Below the pieces are notes generated by a model. The model was not told the origin of the DNA. It saw nothing but the letters and a program-made list of their open reading frames with translations, and did no database searches. This document shows, one piece after another, positions 1 to 7,964 of a DNA stretch of 64,000 nucleotides (position 1 is the stretch's first letter; every line of letters starts with the position of its first letter). The position numbers were made by a program, and so were the translations under genes. The stretch lies in the NCBI GenBank assembly GCA_965243835.1, contig OZ251578.1, positions 806,001 to 870,000 on the forward strand. The letters are read 5' to 3'. The DNA comes from G965202665 sp965243835. GTDB lineage: Bacteria > Actinomycetota > Acidimicrobiia > Spongiisociales > Spongiisociaceae.

Positions 1-201
1 ATACAGAGCGGTCTGCTGTACGGGTACGCGGGGATGGTGGACGGCATACTGTCCCGCATCGCCTCCGAGACCGGAATCGAACGGGTGGCGGCCACCGGCG
101 GTCTGGCCCCGGTTATCGTTCCCCTGTGCGAACGGGTGTCGGAAATCAACGATTCCCTGACTTTGGAGGGCTTGCGTCTCATCTGGGAGCGCAACCAATG
201 A
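1..201 (+). CDS. coaX: Type III pantothenate kinase, C-terminal part
   Basis: The reading frame is open from the first base and ends at TGA 199-201, so the 5' part lies outside the window. The 66 visible residues contain SGLLYGYAGMVDGI, an ATGGLAP motif and a LTLEGLRLIWERN end, which match the C-terminus of CoaX, the actinobacterial enzyme that phosphorylates pantothenate in coenzyme A synthesis. lysS follows 37 bases downstream on the same strand, a common actinobacterial order. Only the tail is visible, so completeness and start cannot be judged. Confidence 0.85.
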   Translation: MQSGLLYGYAGMVDGILSRIASETGIERVAATGGLAPVIVPLCERVSEINDSLTLEGLRLIWERNQ

Positions 202-238
202 ACCGCCCCCGCCCCGGGGACGCCTAACCTGCCCGTCT

Positions 239-1789
239 ATGAGCGAGCCCGCGCCGCCCGCCGCCGAATCCGCCGCCGACTACGACCCGGCGGCCGCCGG
301 CGGTTTGGCCGATCATCCGCTGACCGCGGCCCGTCTGGCCAAACTGGAACGGTTGCGGGAGGGGGGAGTGGACCCCTACCCGGCTTACGAGCCCGGCCTC
401 CATTCCCGCTCCCACACCGCGGCCGACTTGCACCGGAGGTTCTCCGACCTGCCCCCCGATTCGGCCACCGGCGAGTCGGTGCGGGTGGCGGGCCGCCTGA
501 TGAACACCCGCCTCCTGGGCCGCTTGCTGTTCGGGGTTTGCCAGGACCACTCGGGGCGCATCCAACTGTTCGCGGACGAAAGCCGGCTGGGGGAGGAGGG
601 GTTCGCCGCTTTCCGGGAACTGGATCACGGCGACTGGGTGTGGGTGCGGGGGGAGGCGGCCACCACCCGCCGCGGGGAGTTGAGCGTGAAGGCGGAGGAG
701 TTCGTCCTGTTGGCCAAGGCCTTGCGCCCCCTGCCGGAGAAGTGGCATGGCCTGAAGGATAAAGAGAGCCGGTTTCGCCGCCGGGAGGTGGACTGGCTGG
801 TCAACCCGCAGGCGCGGGAGATAGCGGCGGCCCGCTCCCTGGTGATTGCGGAACTGCGCCGGGAGTTCGCCGGGCGGGGATTTATGGAAGCGGAGACCCC
901 CGTGTTGCAGACCCAGCCGGGAGGGGCCTTGGCCCGCCCCTTCCGCACCCGTCACCGCGCTTTGGGCGTTGATATGTACCTGCGCATCGCCACCGAAATC
1001 CACCTCAAGTTGATGGTGGCGGGCGGGTTCGAGAAGGTGTTCGAGTTGGGCCGGGTGTTCCGCAACGAGGGAATCGACGCCCGCCACAACACCGAGTTCA
1101 CCACCCTGGAAGCTTATCAGGCGCTGGCCGACTACCGGGATATGATGACGTTGCTGGAGGAGATTATTCCGGCGGTGGCCCGCCGGGTTTCCGGGAGCTA
1201 TCCGGTTTTTCAGGGAGAAGGGCCGGATTGGGGGGTTCCGTTCCGCCGGGCGCCGATGCTGGATTTGGCAGGGGAGGCGTTGGGGGAGGAAATCACCCCC
1301 GATACGGAACCGTCCCGGCTGGCCGAGTTGGCGGCCGGGGCCGGCGTGGAGGCGGACCCCGGATGGGGTTTCGGGAAACTGGTGCAAGAGGTGTTCGACG
1401 AGCGGGTGCGGCGCAGTCTGCGGGACCCGACCTTCGTAATGGACCATCCGGTGGATATTTCCCCCCTGGCCCGCCGTCATCGGTCCCGGCCCGGTTTGGC
1501 GGAGCGGTTCGAGCTTTTCATCGGGGGGGACGAGATCGCCGACTCTTTCACCGAGTTGAACGATCCCCTGGAACAGCGCCGGAGGTTCGCCGCCCAGGCC
1601 CGGGCCCGGGCGGCCGGGGACGAGGAGGCCCATCCGTTCGACGAAGATTTTCTGCGCGGCTTGGAGGCGGGAATGCCCCCCACCGGGGGAGTGGGCATCG
1701 GCGTGGACCGGTTGGTGATGGTCCTCACCGGCCAGACCCGGTTGCGGGAGGTGCTCCTGTTCCCGTACGTGCGACCGCAGGTTCCCTGA
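239..1789 (+). CDS. lysS: Lysyl-tRNA synthetase, class II
   Basis: Encodes 516 residues, the usual length for class II LysRS, which charges tRNA-Lys with lysine. An N-terminal OB-fold region (about residues 75-165, with VRVAGRLMNTRLLGRLLFG) precedes the catalytic core. Class II motif 2 is seen as FELGRVFRNEGIDARHN followed by EFTTLEAYQA, and motif 3 as GVGIGVDRLVMVLTG near the C-terminus. The first 40 residues are Ala/Pro-rich and not conserved, so a start slightly downstream is possible. It ends 24 bases before the convergent polyprenyl synthase gene. Confidence 0.96.
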   Translation: MSEPAPPAAESAADYDPAAAGGLADHPLTAARLAKLERLREGGVDPYPAYEPGLHSRSHTAADLHRRFSDLPPDSATGESVRVAGRLMNTRLLGRLLFGVCQDHSGRIQLFADESRLGEEGFAAFRELDHGDWVWVRGEAATTRRGELSVKAEEFVLLAKALRPLPEKWHGLKDKESRFRRREVDWLVNPQAREIAAARSLVIAELRREFAGRGFMEAETPVLQTQPGGALARPFRTRHRALGVDMYLRIATEIHLKLMVAGGFEKVFELGRVFRNEGIDARHNTEFTTLEAYQALADYRDMMTLLEEIIPAVARRVSGSYPVFQGEGPDWGVPFRRAPMLDLAGEALGEEITPDTEPSRLAELAAGAGVEADPGWGFGKLVQEVFDERVRRSLRDPTFVMDHPVDISPLARRHRSRPGLAERFELFIGGDEIADSFTELNDPLEQRRRFAAQARARAAGDEEAHPFDEDFLRGLEAGMPPTGGVGIGVDRLVMVLTGQTRLREVLLFPYVRPQVP

Positions 1790-1812
1790 ACCGGGCCCGC
1801 AACGGATCAGGA

Positions 1813-2808
1813 TCAGGAACGGGCCGCGTCCACCCGGCCCACCAGAAACCCGCCCATCTCGGACAGCACCCGGCGCGCGGGGCCGTCGGGCAGGGCGGAC
1901 AAGGACTCCGCCGCCTCCGCCAGCCGTTGCCGGCATTCGTCCAGGGTGCGGTCGATGTGCCCCCCCTCCCGCACCAGCCCGATCACCTCCCGCACCGTCT
2001 CTTCGGGGTAGGGGAAGCCCCCTTCCAACAAGGATCTGATGCGGGGGCCGCGCGGGCCGCGCCGGGCGTGCAACACCGGCAAGGTGAACACCCCCTGCTG
2101 AATGTCGGACCCGGCCGGCTTGCCCAGTTCCTGTTCGGTGGCCACCAGATCCAAGGCGTCGTCGGCGATTTGAAACACCATTCCCAACTCCCAAGCGGCG
2201 GCGGAGGCCGCTTCCGTATACGAGGCGGGGGCGTCGGCGGCCATCGCCCCCAACCGGGCGGAGGTGCGGATCAGGCTGGCGGTTTTGCCGCCGATCACCC
2301 GGTAGTAGTCATCCGGGCCGTGCTCCAGGTCGCCGGTCAGCCGCAGTTCCCGGGTTTGCCCTTCCACCAGTTCGGCGTAGGTGCGGGCCAGAAGCCGCAC
2401 CGCTTCCTGTCCCAGGGTGGCGGCCGCCACCTCCGAGGCCCGGGCCATCAGGAAATCCCCGGCCAGGATGGCCACCGTGTTGCTCCAGTTGGCGTTTACG
2501 GAGGCCGCCCCCCGCCGCACCTGCGCCTCGTCGATTACGTCGTCATGGTACAACGACCCGATGTGGATCAGCTCCACCGCCGCCCCGGCGTCTATCAGAC
2601 GGTGGTCGCGGGACGGTCCGAACTCGCCCGCCAGCTGGGCTAGGACGGGGCGGAAACGTTTGCCTCCCGCCGCCAGCAGATGCTGGGCGATCCCGGTGAG
2701 GAATGAGTCTTCGGAGGTAGATGTGGCGAACAGCCGCTCCTCCACCCGCGCCACCCGTTCCCACAGGCCGGGGATGTCGATCAGGTCTTTCAGTTCGGGA
2801 GTTTCCAA
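1813..2808 (-). CDS. Polyprenyl diphosphate synthase (trans-isoprenyl type)
   Basis: A 331-residue all-helical prenyltransferase that would extend allylic diphosphates with isopentenyl diphosphate, supplying chains for quinones or lipid carriers. The first aspartate-rich motif is in LYHDDVIDEAQVRRG, the second in QIADDALDLVATEQ, and GGKRFRPVLAQLAG is the conserved substrate-binding stretch. Length and motifs fit heptaprenyl/octaprenyl-type enzymes, but chain length cannot be read from the sequence. The longest frame starts with TTG at 2808 and has no good Shine-Dalgarno sequence, so the exact start is uncertain. It is divergent from clpC and convergent with lysS. Confidence 0.9.
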   Translation of the reverse strand: METPELKDLIDIPGLWERVARVEERLFATSTSEDSFLTGIAQHLLAAGGKRFRPVLAQLAGEFGPSRDHRLIDAGAAVELIHIGSLYHDDVIDEAQVRRGAASVNANWSNTVAILAGDFLMARASEVAAATLGQEAVRLLARTYAELVEGQTRELRLTGDLEHGPDDYYRVIGGKTASLIRTSARLGAMAADAPASYTEAASAAAWELGMVFQIADDALDLVATEQELGKPAGSDIQQGVFTLPVLHARRGPRGPRIRSLLEGGFPYPEETVREVIGLVREGGHIDRTLDECRQRLAEAAESLSALPDGPARRVLSEMGGFLVGRVDAARS

Positions 2809-2916
2809 TTATCAAGCCGTCCGCTCGCCGGGCGTTGTCCGCCGTTATCGTAGTTGCCGACCGGGGGCGGCGGGACGGCGAAATGGATTTTGCGCCCCTT
2901 TGTCCGCGACTATGGT

Positions 2917-2922
2917 TATAAT
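2917..2922 (+). promoter_or_regulatory. -10 box of the clpC promoter
   Basis: A perfect TATAAT lies about 48 bases before the clpC start in the divergent intergenic region. No convincing -35 hexamer is found at 16-19 bases, so it may depend on an activator or on other contacts. The implied leader is about 40 nucleotides. Confidence 0.55.
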
Positions 2923-2969
2923 GGGCGCTGGCAGGTCCGATAATTTAGTTCACAGCGGAGGTGATGGTC

Positions 2970-5456
2970 GTGTTTGAACGGTTCACCGATCGGGCGCGTC
3001 GGGTGGTGGTTCTCGCCCAAGAGGAAGCCCGGTTGCTCAACCACAACTACATAGGCACCGAACACATCCTGCTCGGTCTCATCCACGAAGGGGAGGGGGT
3101 GGCCGCCCGCGGTTTGGAGGACCTGGGCATCAGCCTGGACTCGGTGCGGGACAAAGTGGTGGACACCATCGGCCACGGCCAGCAGTCCCCCTCCGGTCAC
3201 ATCCCGTTCACTCCCCGCGCCAAGAAGGTGCTGGAACTGAGCCTGCGGGAAGCCCTTACTTTGGGACACAACTACATAGGCACCGAACACATCCTGCTCG
3301 GTCTCATCCGGGAGGGGGAGGGGGTGGCCGCCCAAGTGTTGCAAAAACTGGGGGCCGACCTGCCCCGGGTGCGGCAGACGGTCATTCAGTTGCTGTCCGG
3401 TTCTTCGGGGGAGGAGTCCGTCAAGGCGGGGGTGGGGCCGTCCCGCCGGGAATCATCCTCCGGGTCCACCGTGCTGGACCAGTTCGGACGCAACCTCACC
3501 GCTGCCGCCAAGGAAAGCGTTCTGGATCCGGTAATCGGGCGCCGCACCGAAATCGAGCGGGTGATGCAGATCCTGTCGCGCCGTTCCAAAAACAACCCGG
3601 TGCTGATCGGCGAGCCGGGGGTGGGCAAGACCGCCATCGTGGAAGGCCTCGCGCAACGGATCGTATCCGCCGACGTGCCGGAAATTTTGGCCGACCGGCA
3701 GATTTACACCTTGGACCTGGGGGCTTTGGTGGCCGGTTCCCGCTACCGGGGGGACTTTGAGGAACGGCTCAAAAAAGTACTAAAGGACATCAAATCCCGG
3801 GGCAATGTCATCCTGTTCGTGGATGAAATACACACGTTGGTGGGGGCGGGGGCGGCCGAAGGGGCGATCGACGCGGCCAGCATTCTGAAACCGATGCTGG
3901 CCCGGGGCGAGTTGCAGACGGTGGGGGCCACCACCCTGGAGGAATACCGCAAATACCTGGAGAAGGACTCCGCTTTGGAGCGCCGTTTCCAACCGGTGCA
4001 TGTGGAAGAGCCGTCGGTGGCGGAAACCGTGCAGATTCTGCACGGCCTGAAAGACCGCTACGAGGATCACCACACGGTGCGCTTCACCGACGCCGCCCTG
4101 ATGACGGCCGCCAATCTGGCCGACCGTTACATATCCGACCGGTTCCTGCCCGACAAGGCCATCGACCTGATCGACGAGGCGGGGAGCCGCAACCGCCTTT
4201 ACCGGGGTTCCTCCAATCCGGAGGTGCGGGAGATAGACGAACAGTTGAAGTTGGTCCGGGAGGAGAAACGGGAAGCCCTCACCGCCCAGCAGTACGAGCG
4301 GGCGGGGCAGTTGCGGGACAAGGAGCGGGCGTTGTTGCTGGACCGCACCCAGCGGGAAACCGAGACGTCCGACTCCGGTTCGGCGTTGGATTCGGTGATC
4401 GACGAGAACGAAATCGCCGATGTGCTGGCCCAGTGGACCGGCATTCCCGTCGATCGCCTCACCGAAGAGGAGACCGCCCGTCTGGTGCATATGGAAGAGG
4501 AACTGCACAAGCGCATCATCGGCCAGCACGATGGAATATCGGCCGTGAGCCGGGCCATCCGCCGCACGCGGGCCGGACTAAAGGACCCCAAGCGCCCCAG
4601 CGGGTCGTTCATCTTCCTCGGTCCGTCCGGCGTGGGGAAGACCGAAACCGCCAAAGCCCTGGCCTGGTTTTTGTTCGGCAACGAGGACGCCCTTATCCAG
4701 ATCGACATGTCCGAATACATGGAGAAGCACACGGTGAGCCGGCTTTTGGGGTCGCCGCCCGGTTACGTGGGTTACGACGAGGGCGGCCAACTCACCGAGG
4801 CGGTGCGACGCAAGCCTTTCTCGGTGGTGCTGTTCGACGAGATAGAAAAAGCCCACCCGGACGTGTTCAACACCTTGTTGCAGATTCTGGAGGACGGGCG
4901 GCTCACCGACGCTCAGGGACACGCCATCGACTTCAAGAATACGGTCATCATCATGACCTCCAACCTGGGGTCGGAGGGCCTGCGCAAATCGGCGGTGGGT
5001 TTCCAGCAGGACAACGAGGAGGTCACCTACGAGAAGATGAAGGAGAAGTTGACCGAGGAACTGAAACGGCATTTCCGGCCCGAGTTCCTGAACCGGTTGG
5101 ACGAAGTGATCGTCTTCCACGAGCTGACCGAGGACGAGGTGAAGCAGGTGGTGGACCTGCTGTTGGTGCGGGACAAGGAGCAGTTGGCCAACCATGCCCT
5201 GGACCTGGTGCTGACCGACGCCGCCAAGACTTTCCTGGTGCGCAAAGGCTACGACCGCACTCTGGGGGCTCGTCCGTTGCGCCGGGCCATCCAGCGTTTT
5301 CTGGAAGACCCGCTGGCCGAGCAGATGCTGTTGGGCGGCCTTTCCTCGGGTTCCACCATCGTGGTGGACGCCGATCCCGACCAGGAGGAGCTGGTGTTCG
5401 AAATGGTCGACACCCCCGACGCCCCGCCGGTGGATCTGGTGGAATCGGAGACCTGA
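2970..5456 (+). CDS. clpC: ATP-dependent Clp protease ATP-binding subunit ClpC
   Basis: Hsp100 unfoldase that feeds substrates to ClpP. From GTG 2970 it has 828 residues: two Clp_N repeats (both with NYIGTEHILLGLI), AAA-1 with Walker A GEPGVGKTA (about residue 214), a UVR-like middle region near residue 435, and AAA-2 with GPSGVGKTE (about residue 551). The VGF tripeptide in KSAVGFQQ corresponds to the ClpP-docking loop. GTG 2970 is preferred because GGAGG at 2957-2961 sits 8 bases upstream and translation then begins MFERFTDRARR, as in relatives. GTG 2961 and ATG 2964 are too close to that Shine-Dalgarno. Confidence 0.96.
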   Translation: MFERFTDRARRVVVLAQEEARLLNHNYIGTEHILLGLIHEGEGVAARGLEDLGISLDSVRDKVVDTIGHGQQSPSGHIPFTPRAKKVLELSLREALTLGHNYIGTEHILLGLIREGEGVAAQVLQKLGADLPRVRQTVIQLLSGSSGEESVKAGVGPSRRESSSGSTVLDQFGRNLTAAAKESVLDPVIGRRTEIERVMQILSRRSKNNPVLIGEPGVGKTAIVEGLAQRIVSADVPEILADRQIYTLDLGALVAGSRYRGDFEERLKKVLKDIKSRGNVILFVDEIHTLVGAGAAEGAIDAASILKPMLARGELQTVGATTLEEYRKYLEKDSALERRFQPVHVEEPSVAETVQILHGLKDRYEDHHTVRFTDAALMTAANLADRYISDRFLPDKAIDLIDEAGSRNRLYRGSSNPEVREIDEQLKLVREEKREALTAQQYERAGQLRDKERALLLDRTQRETETSDSGSALDSVIDENEIADVLAQWTGIPVDRLTEEETARLVHMEEELHKRIIGQHDGISAVSRAIRRTRAGLKDPKRPSGSFIFLGPSGVGKTETAKALAWFLFGNEDALIQIDMSEYMEKHTVSRLLGSPPGYVGYDEGGQLTEAVRRKPFSVVLFDEIEKAHPDVFNTLLQILEDGRLTDAQGHAIDFKNTVIIMTSNLGSEGLRKSAVGFQQDNEEVTYEKMKEKLTEELKRHFRPEFLNRLDEVIVFHELTEDEVKQVVDLLLVRDKEQLANHALDLVLTDAAKTFLVRKGYDRTLGARPLRRAIQRFLEDPLAEQMLLGGLSSGSTIVVDADPDQEELVFEMVDTPDAPPVDLVESET

Positions 5457-5608
5457 TCGGAGCGTCGCCCGGCCCGCCGGTTGGCATGGCGCACGGGAGG
5501 CGGGTAACCTGTATTATCGGAAACAAAATCAACAAACCTGGGCCGTTCAAGATTTGAGCTAGAAATCAAGACCCTGCCTAGGGGGTCGCAACGAGGAGGA
5601 ATAGCAAG

Positions 5609-7789
5609 ATGTTCAAGTATGTGAAGACGGCGGCGGTATTGGCCGCCTTGTCGTTGCTGGCCGCGGCCTGCGGAGGCGGAGACGGCGATGCCACTACCAC
5701 CACCGCGGCCTCCGCCCCGGCTACCACCGCGGAAGGTTCCGCCGAGACCACCGAGACCACCGCCCAAGCCGCCGAGACCACCGCCGCGCCGCCGGAGCAG
5801 ATGGTGGATGTGTCGGTAGGGTTGGCTTATGACATCGGCGGACGGGGCGACGGTTCCTTCAACGACGCGGCCGCGGCGGGCCTGGACCGGGCGGAGGAGG
5901 AGTTGGGGGTGGAAACCAACGAGTCGTCGGCCAACGAGGACGGCACCAACCGCGAAGAGATGCTGGCCCTGCATGCCGACGAGGGGTCGGATTTGGTGAT
6001 CGGCGTCGGGTTCCTGTTCGCGGAACCGATGGCGGTGGTGGCCGCCGAATATCCGGAGACCAACTTCGCCATCGTGGACTCGGTGGTGGATGAGCCGAAC
6101 GTGGCCGGGTTGGTCTTCGCCGAGGAGCAGGGTTCGTTTCTGGTAGGGGTGGCGGCCGCGTTGAAGACCGAGACCAACACGGTCGGTTTCCTGGGCGGAG
6201 TGGACATCCCCTTGATTCACGCCTTCGAGGCCGGCTTTCAGGCGGGGGTGGCGGCGGTGGATCCGTCGATCGTGATCGTGTCGCAGTACATAACCCAGCC
6301 GCCCGACTTCGCCGGGTTCAACGACCCGGCGGCGGGGAAGGTCATTTCCCAGACAATGTACGAGAACGGAGCGGACATCATTTATCACGCGGCCGGGGGG
6401 AGCGGCAATGGAACGTTCCAAGCGGCCAAGGAATTTTCGGAGGCAGGCGGGAGCAAGGTTTGGGCGATCGGGGTGGACTCCGATCAGTACAACACCGCCG
6501 GCGAGGAGCTCCGACCCTACATTCTGACCTCCATGCTGAAGCGGGTGGATGTAGCGGTATACAACACCATCCAGGCGGTGCAGGACGGAATGTTCCAAGC
6601 CGGCCCGCAGATATTCGACCTGTCGGTGGACGGCGTGGGTTACTCCACCAGCGGCGGTTTCGTCGATGACATCGTGGAGCAACTGGAGGAATGGAAGTCC
6701 CGCATCGTTTCCGGCGAGATAGTAGTCAGCCGCGAACGGGGCGAAGGCATAACCGTTTCCGAACCCGCCATGAACGAGACGCCGGGCGAGGGCGTTAGTT
6801 TGAAGATGGCCCAGGCCAACTGGTCCACCGGTTATTTCCAGGCGGCCTTGTATCGGGCCATGTTGCAGGAGTTGGGGTACGAGGTGAGCGATCCGGCTGA
6901 TTTGGAGTTGGGTCCCAGCCTGGCTTATCTGGCCATGGCGGAGGGGGACGCCGACTTCTGGGTGAACAGTTGGTATCCGGGCCATAACAGCTGGTTGGCC
7001 AACGAGTTGCCGGACGGCTCCGAGGTGGGCGATCATTTGTCGAAGGTCGGCGCCGAGATGCCGGCGGGCGGTTTGCAGGGTTTCCTGATCACCAAGAGCT
7101 TCGCCGAGAAGTACGGCATAGCCACCCTGGATGATCTGAACGGCAACCCGGAGGCGATCGCCGAGTACGACGTGGATGATTCCATTCCCGGCAACGGGGT
7201 GGCGGATATTTACGGTTGTCCGGAGACGTGGACTTGCGATGACATCATTCAGAGCCAGATTGCGTTTTCCGGTTGGGAGAACATCGAACAGGTGTTGGCC
7301 GGGTACGACGCGATGTTCGCGGAGGCGGTAGCCAAGGCGAATGACGGAGCTCCGATGGTGGCCTATACGTGGACGCCCAGTTCTTACATCACGCAGTTGC
7401 GGCCGGGCGACAACGTGGTATGGGTGGGGGTGGAGAACGTATTGGATGATTCCAATCCGTTGGGCCGCGAGGGCGGCGAGGAGTGGGATCAGCGTCCCGG
7501 CACTGCGGGTTTGAGCCCTGAATCCTGCCCGGACGCCGTCGAGCGGGGTACTTGCCAGCTGGGGTGGGTGGCGGCGGATATCCTGGTGACGGCCCGCAAC
7601 GACCTGTTGGAGAACCATCCGGCGGCCGCCAAGTTGTTGGAGGTGGTGGAGCTGAATGTGGTGGATGTGTCGTTGCAGGTGGTGGCCCAGGAGGCGGGCT
7701 CTTCCCCGGAGGACCTGGCGCAAGAATGGATCGTCGAAAACCGGGAGAAGGTGGACGGCTGGCTGTCCGAGGCCCGGGCGGCCGCTTGA
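5609..7789 (+). CDS. Chimeric lipoprotein: BMP/PnrA nucleoside-binding domain fused to a ProX (OpuAC) domain
   Basis: A 726-residue secreted lipoprotein. The signal peptide ends at lipidation Cys21 (LLAAACGGG), followed by a Thr/Ala/Glu-rich tether (about 25-65). Residues about 66-380 are a Basic Membrane Protein/PnrA-type domain (VGLAYDIGGRGDGSFND, then GVGFLFAEPM and IGVDSDQYN), the family that binds nucleosides for ABC importers. Residues about 388-726 are a complete ProX betaine-binding domain with WVNSWYPGHNSW, the GCPETWTC disulfide/Trp segment and AYTWTPSSY, matching the aromatic-cage regions of E. coli ProX. Start ATG follows GAGGAGGAA. The DNA is continuous with no stop at the join. 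Transporter genes of both families lie at 26.3-33.7 kb. Ligands are inferred. Confidence 0.92.
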   Translation: MFKYVKTAAVLAALSLLAAACGGGDGDATTTTAASAPATTAEGSAETTETTAQAAETTAAPPEQMVDVSVGLAYDIGGRGDGSFNDAAAAGLDRAEEELGVETNESSANEDGTNREEMLALHADEGSDLVIGVGFLFAEPMAVVAAEYPETNFAIVDSVVDEPNVAGLVFAEEQGSFLVGVAAALKTETNTVGFLGGVDIPLIHAFEAGFQAGVAAVDPSIVIVSQYITQPPDFAGFNDPAAGKVISQTMYENGADIIYHAAGGSGNGTFQAAKEFSEAGGSKVWAIGVDSDQYNTAGEELRPYILTSMLKRVDVAVYNTIQAVQDGMFQAGPQIFDLSVDGVGYSTSGGFVDDIVEQLEEWKSRIVSGEIVVSRERGEGITVSEPAMNETPGEGVSLKMAQANWSTGYFQAALYRAMLQELGYEVSDPADLELGPSLAYLAMAEGDADFWVNSWYPGHNSWLANELPDGSEVGDHLSKVGAEMPAGGLQGFLITKSFAEKYGIATLDDLNGNPEAIAEYDVDDSIPGNGVADIYGCPETWTCDDIIQSQIAFSGWENIEQVLAGYDAMFAEAVAKANDGAPMVAYTWTPSSYITQLRPGDNVVWVGVENVLDDSNPLGREGGEEWDQRPGTAGLSPESCPDAVERGTCQLGWVAADILVTARNDLLENHPAAAKLLEVVELNVVDVSLQVVAQEAGSSPEDLAQEWIVENREKVDGWLSEARAAA

Positions 7790-7810
7790 GAATCCGTTAG
7801 GCGACAATCA

Positions 7811-7840
7811 GGGAGGGCGCCCCGCCGGGGGCGCCCTCCC
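7811..7840 (+). terminator. Strong hairpin after the BMP-ProX gene
   Basis: A perfect 13-bp inverted repeat (7811-7823 with 7828-7840, loop GCCG) lies 21 bases after the stop codon. It has no T tract, so it may act as an mRNA-stabilising or attenuating structure rather than a classical intrinsic terminator. Its stem core is nearly the same as that of the hairpin after the next gene. Confidence 0.6.
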
Positions 7841-7964
7841 GGCGCGTGGGGGGCTGGGAGGCGGCGCCGTAAAAAAATTCGCTTTTCCCCGACATCAATC
7901 GTTTTACGCGGGCTAGACTGACGCTGAGAGACCCGAGATAGGGTATCCGCAAGGAGGTGTGCAA

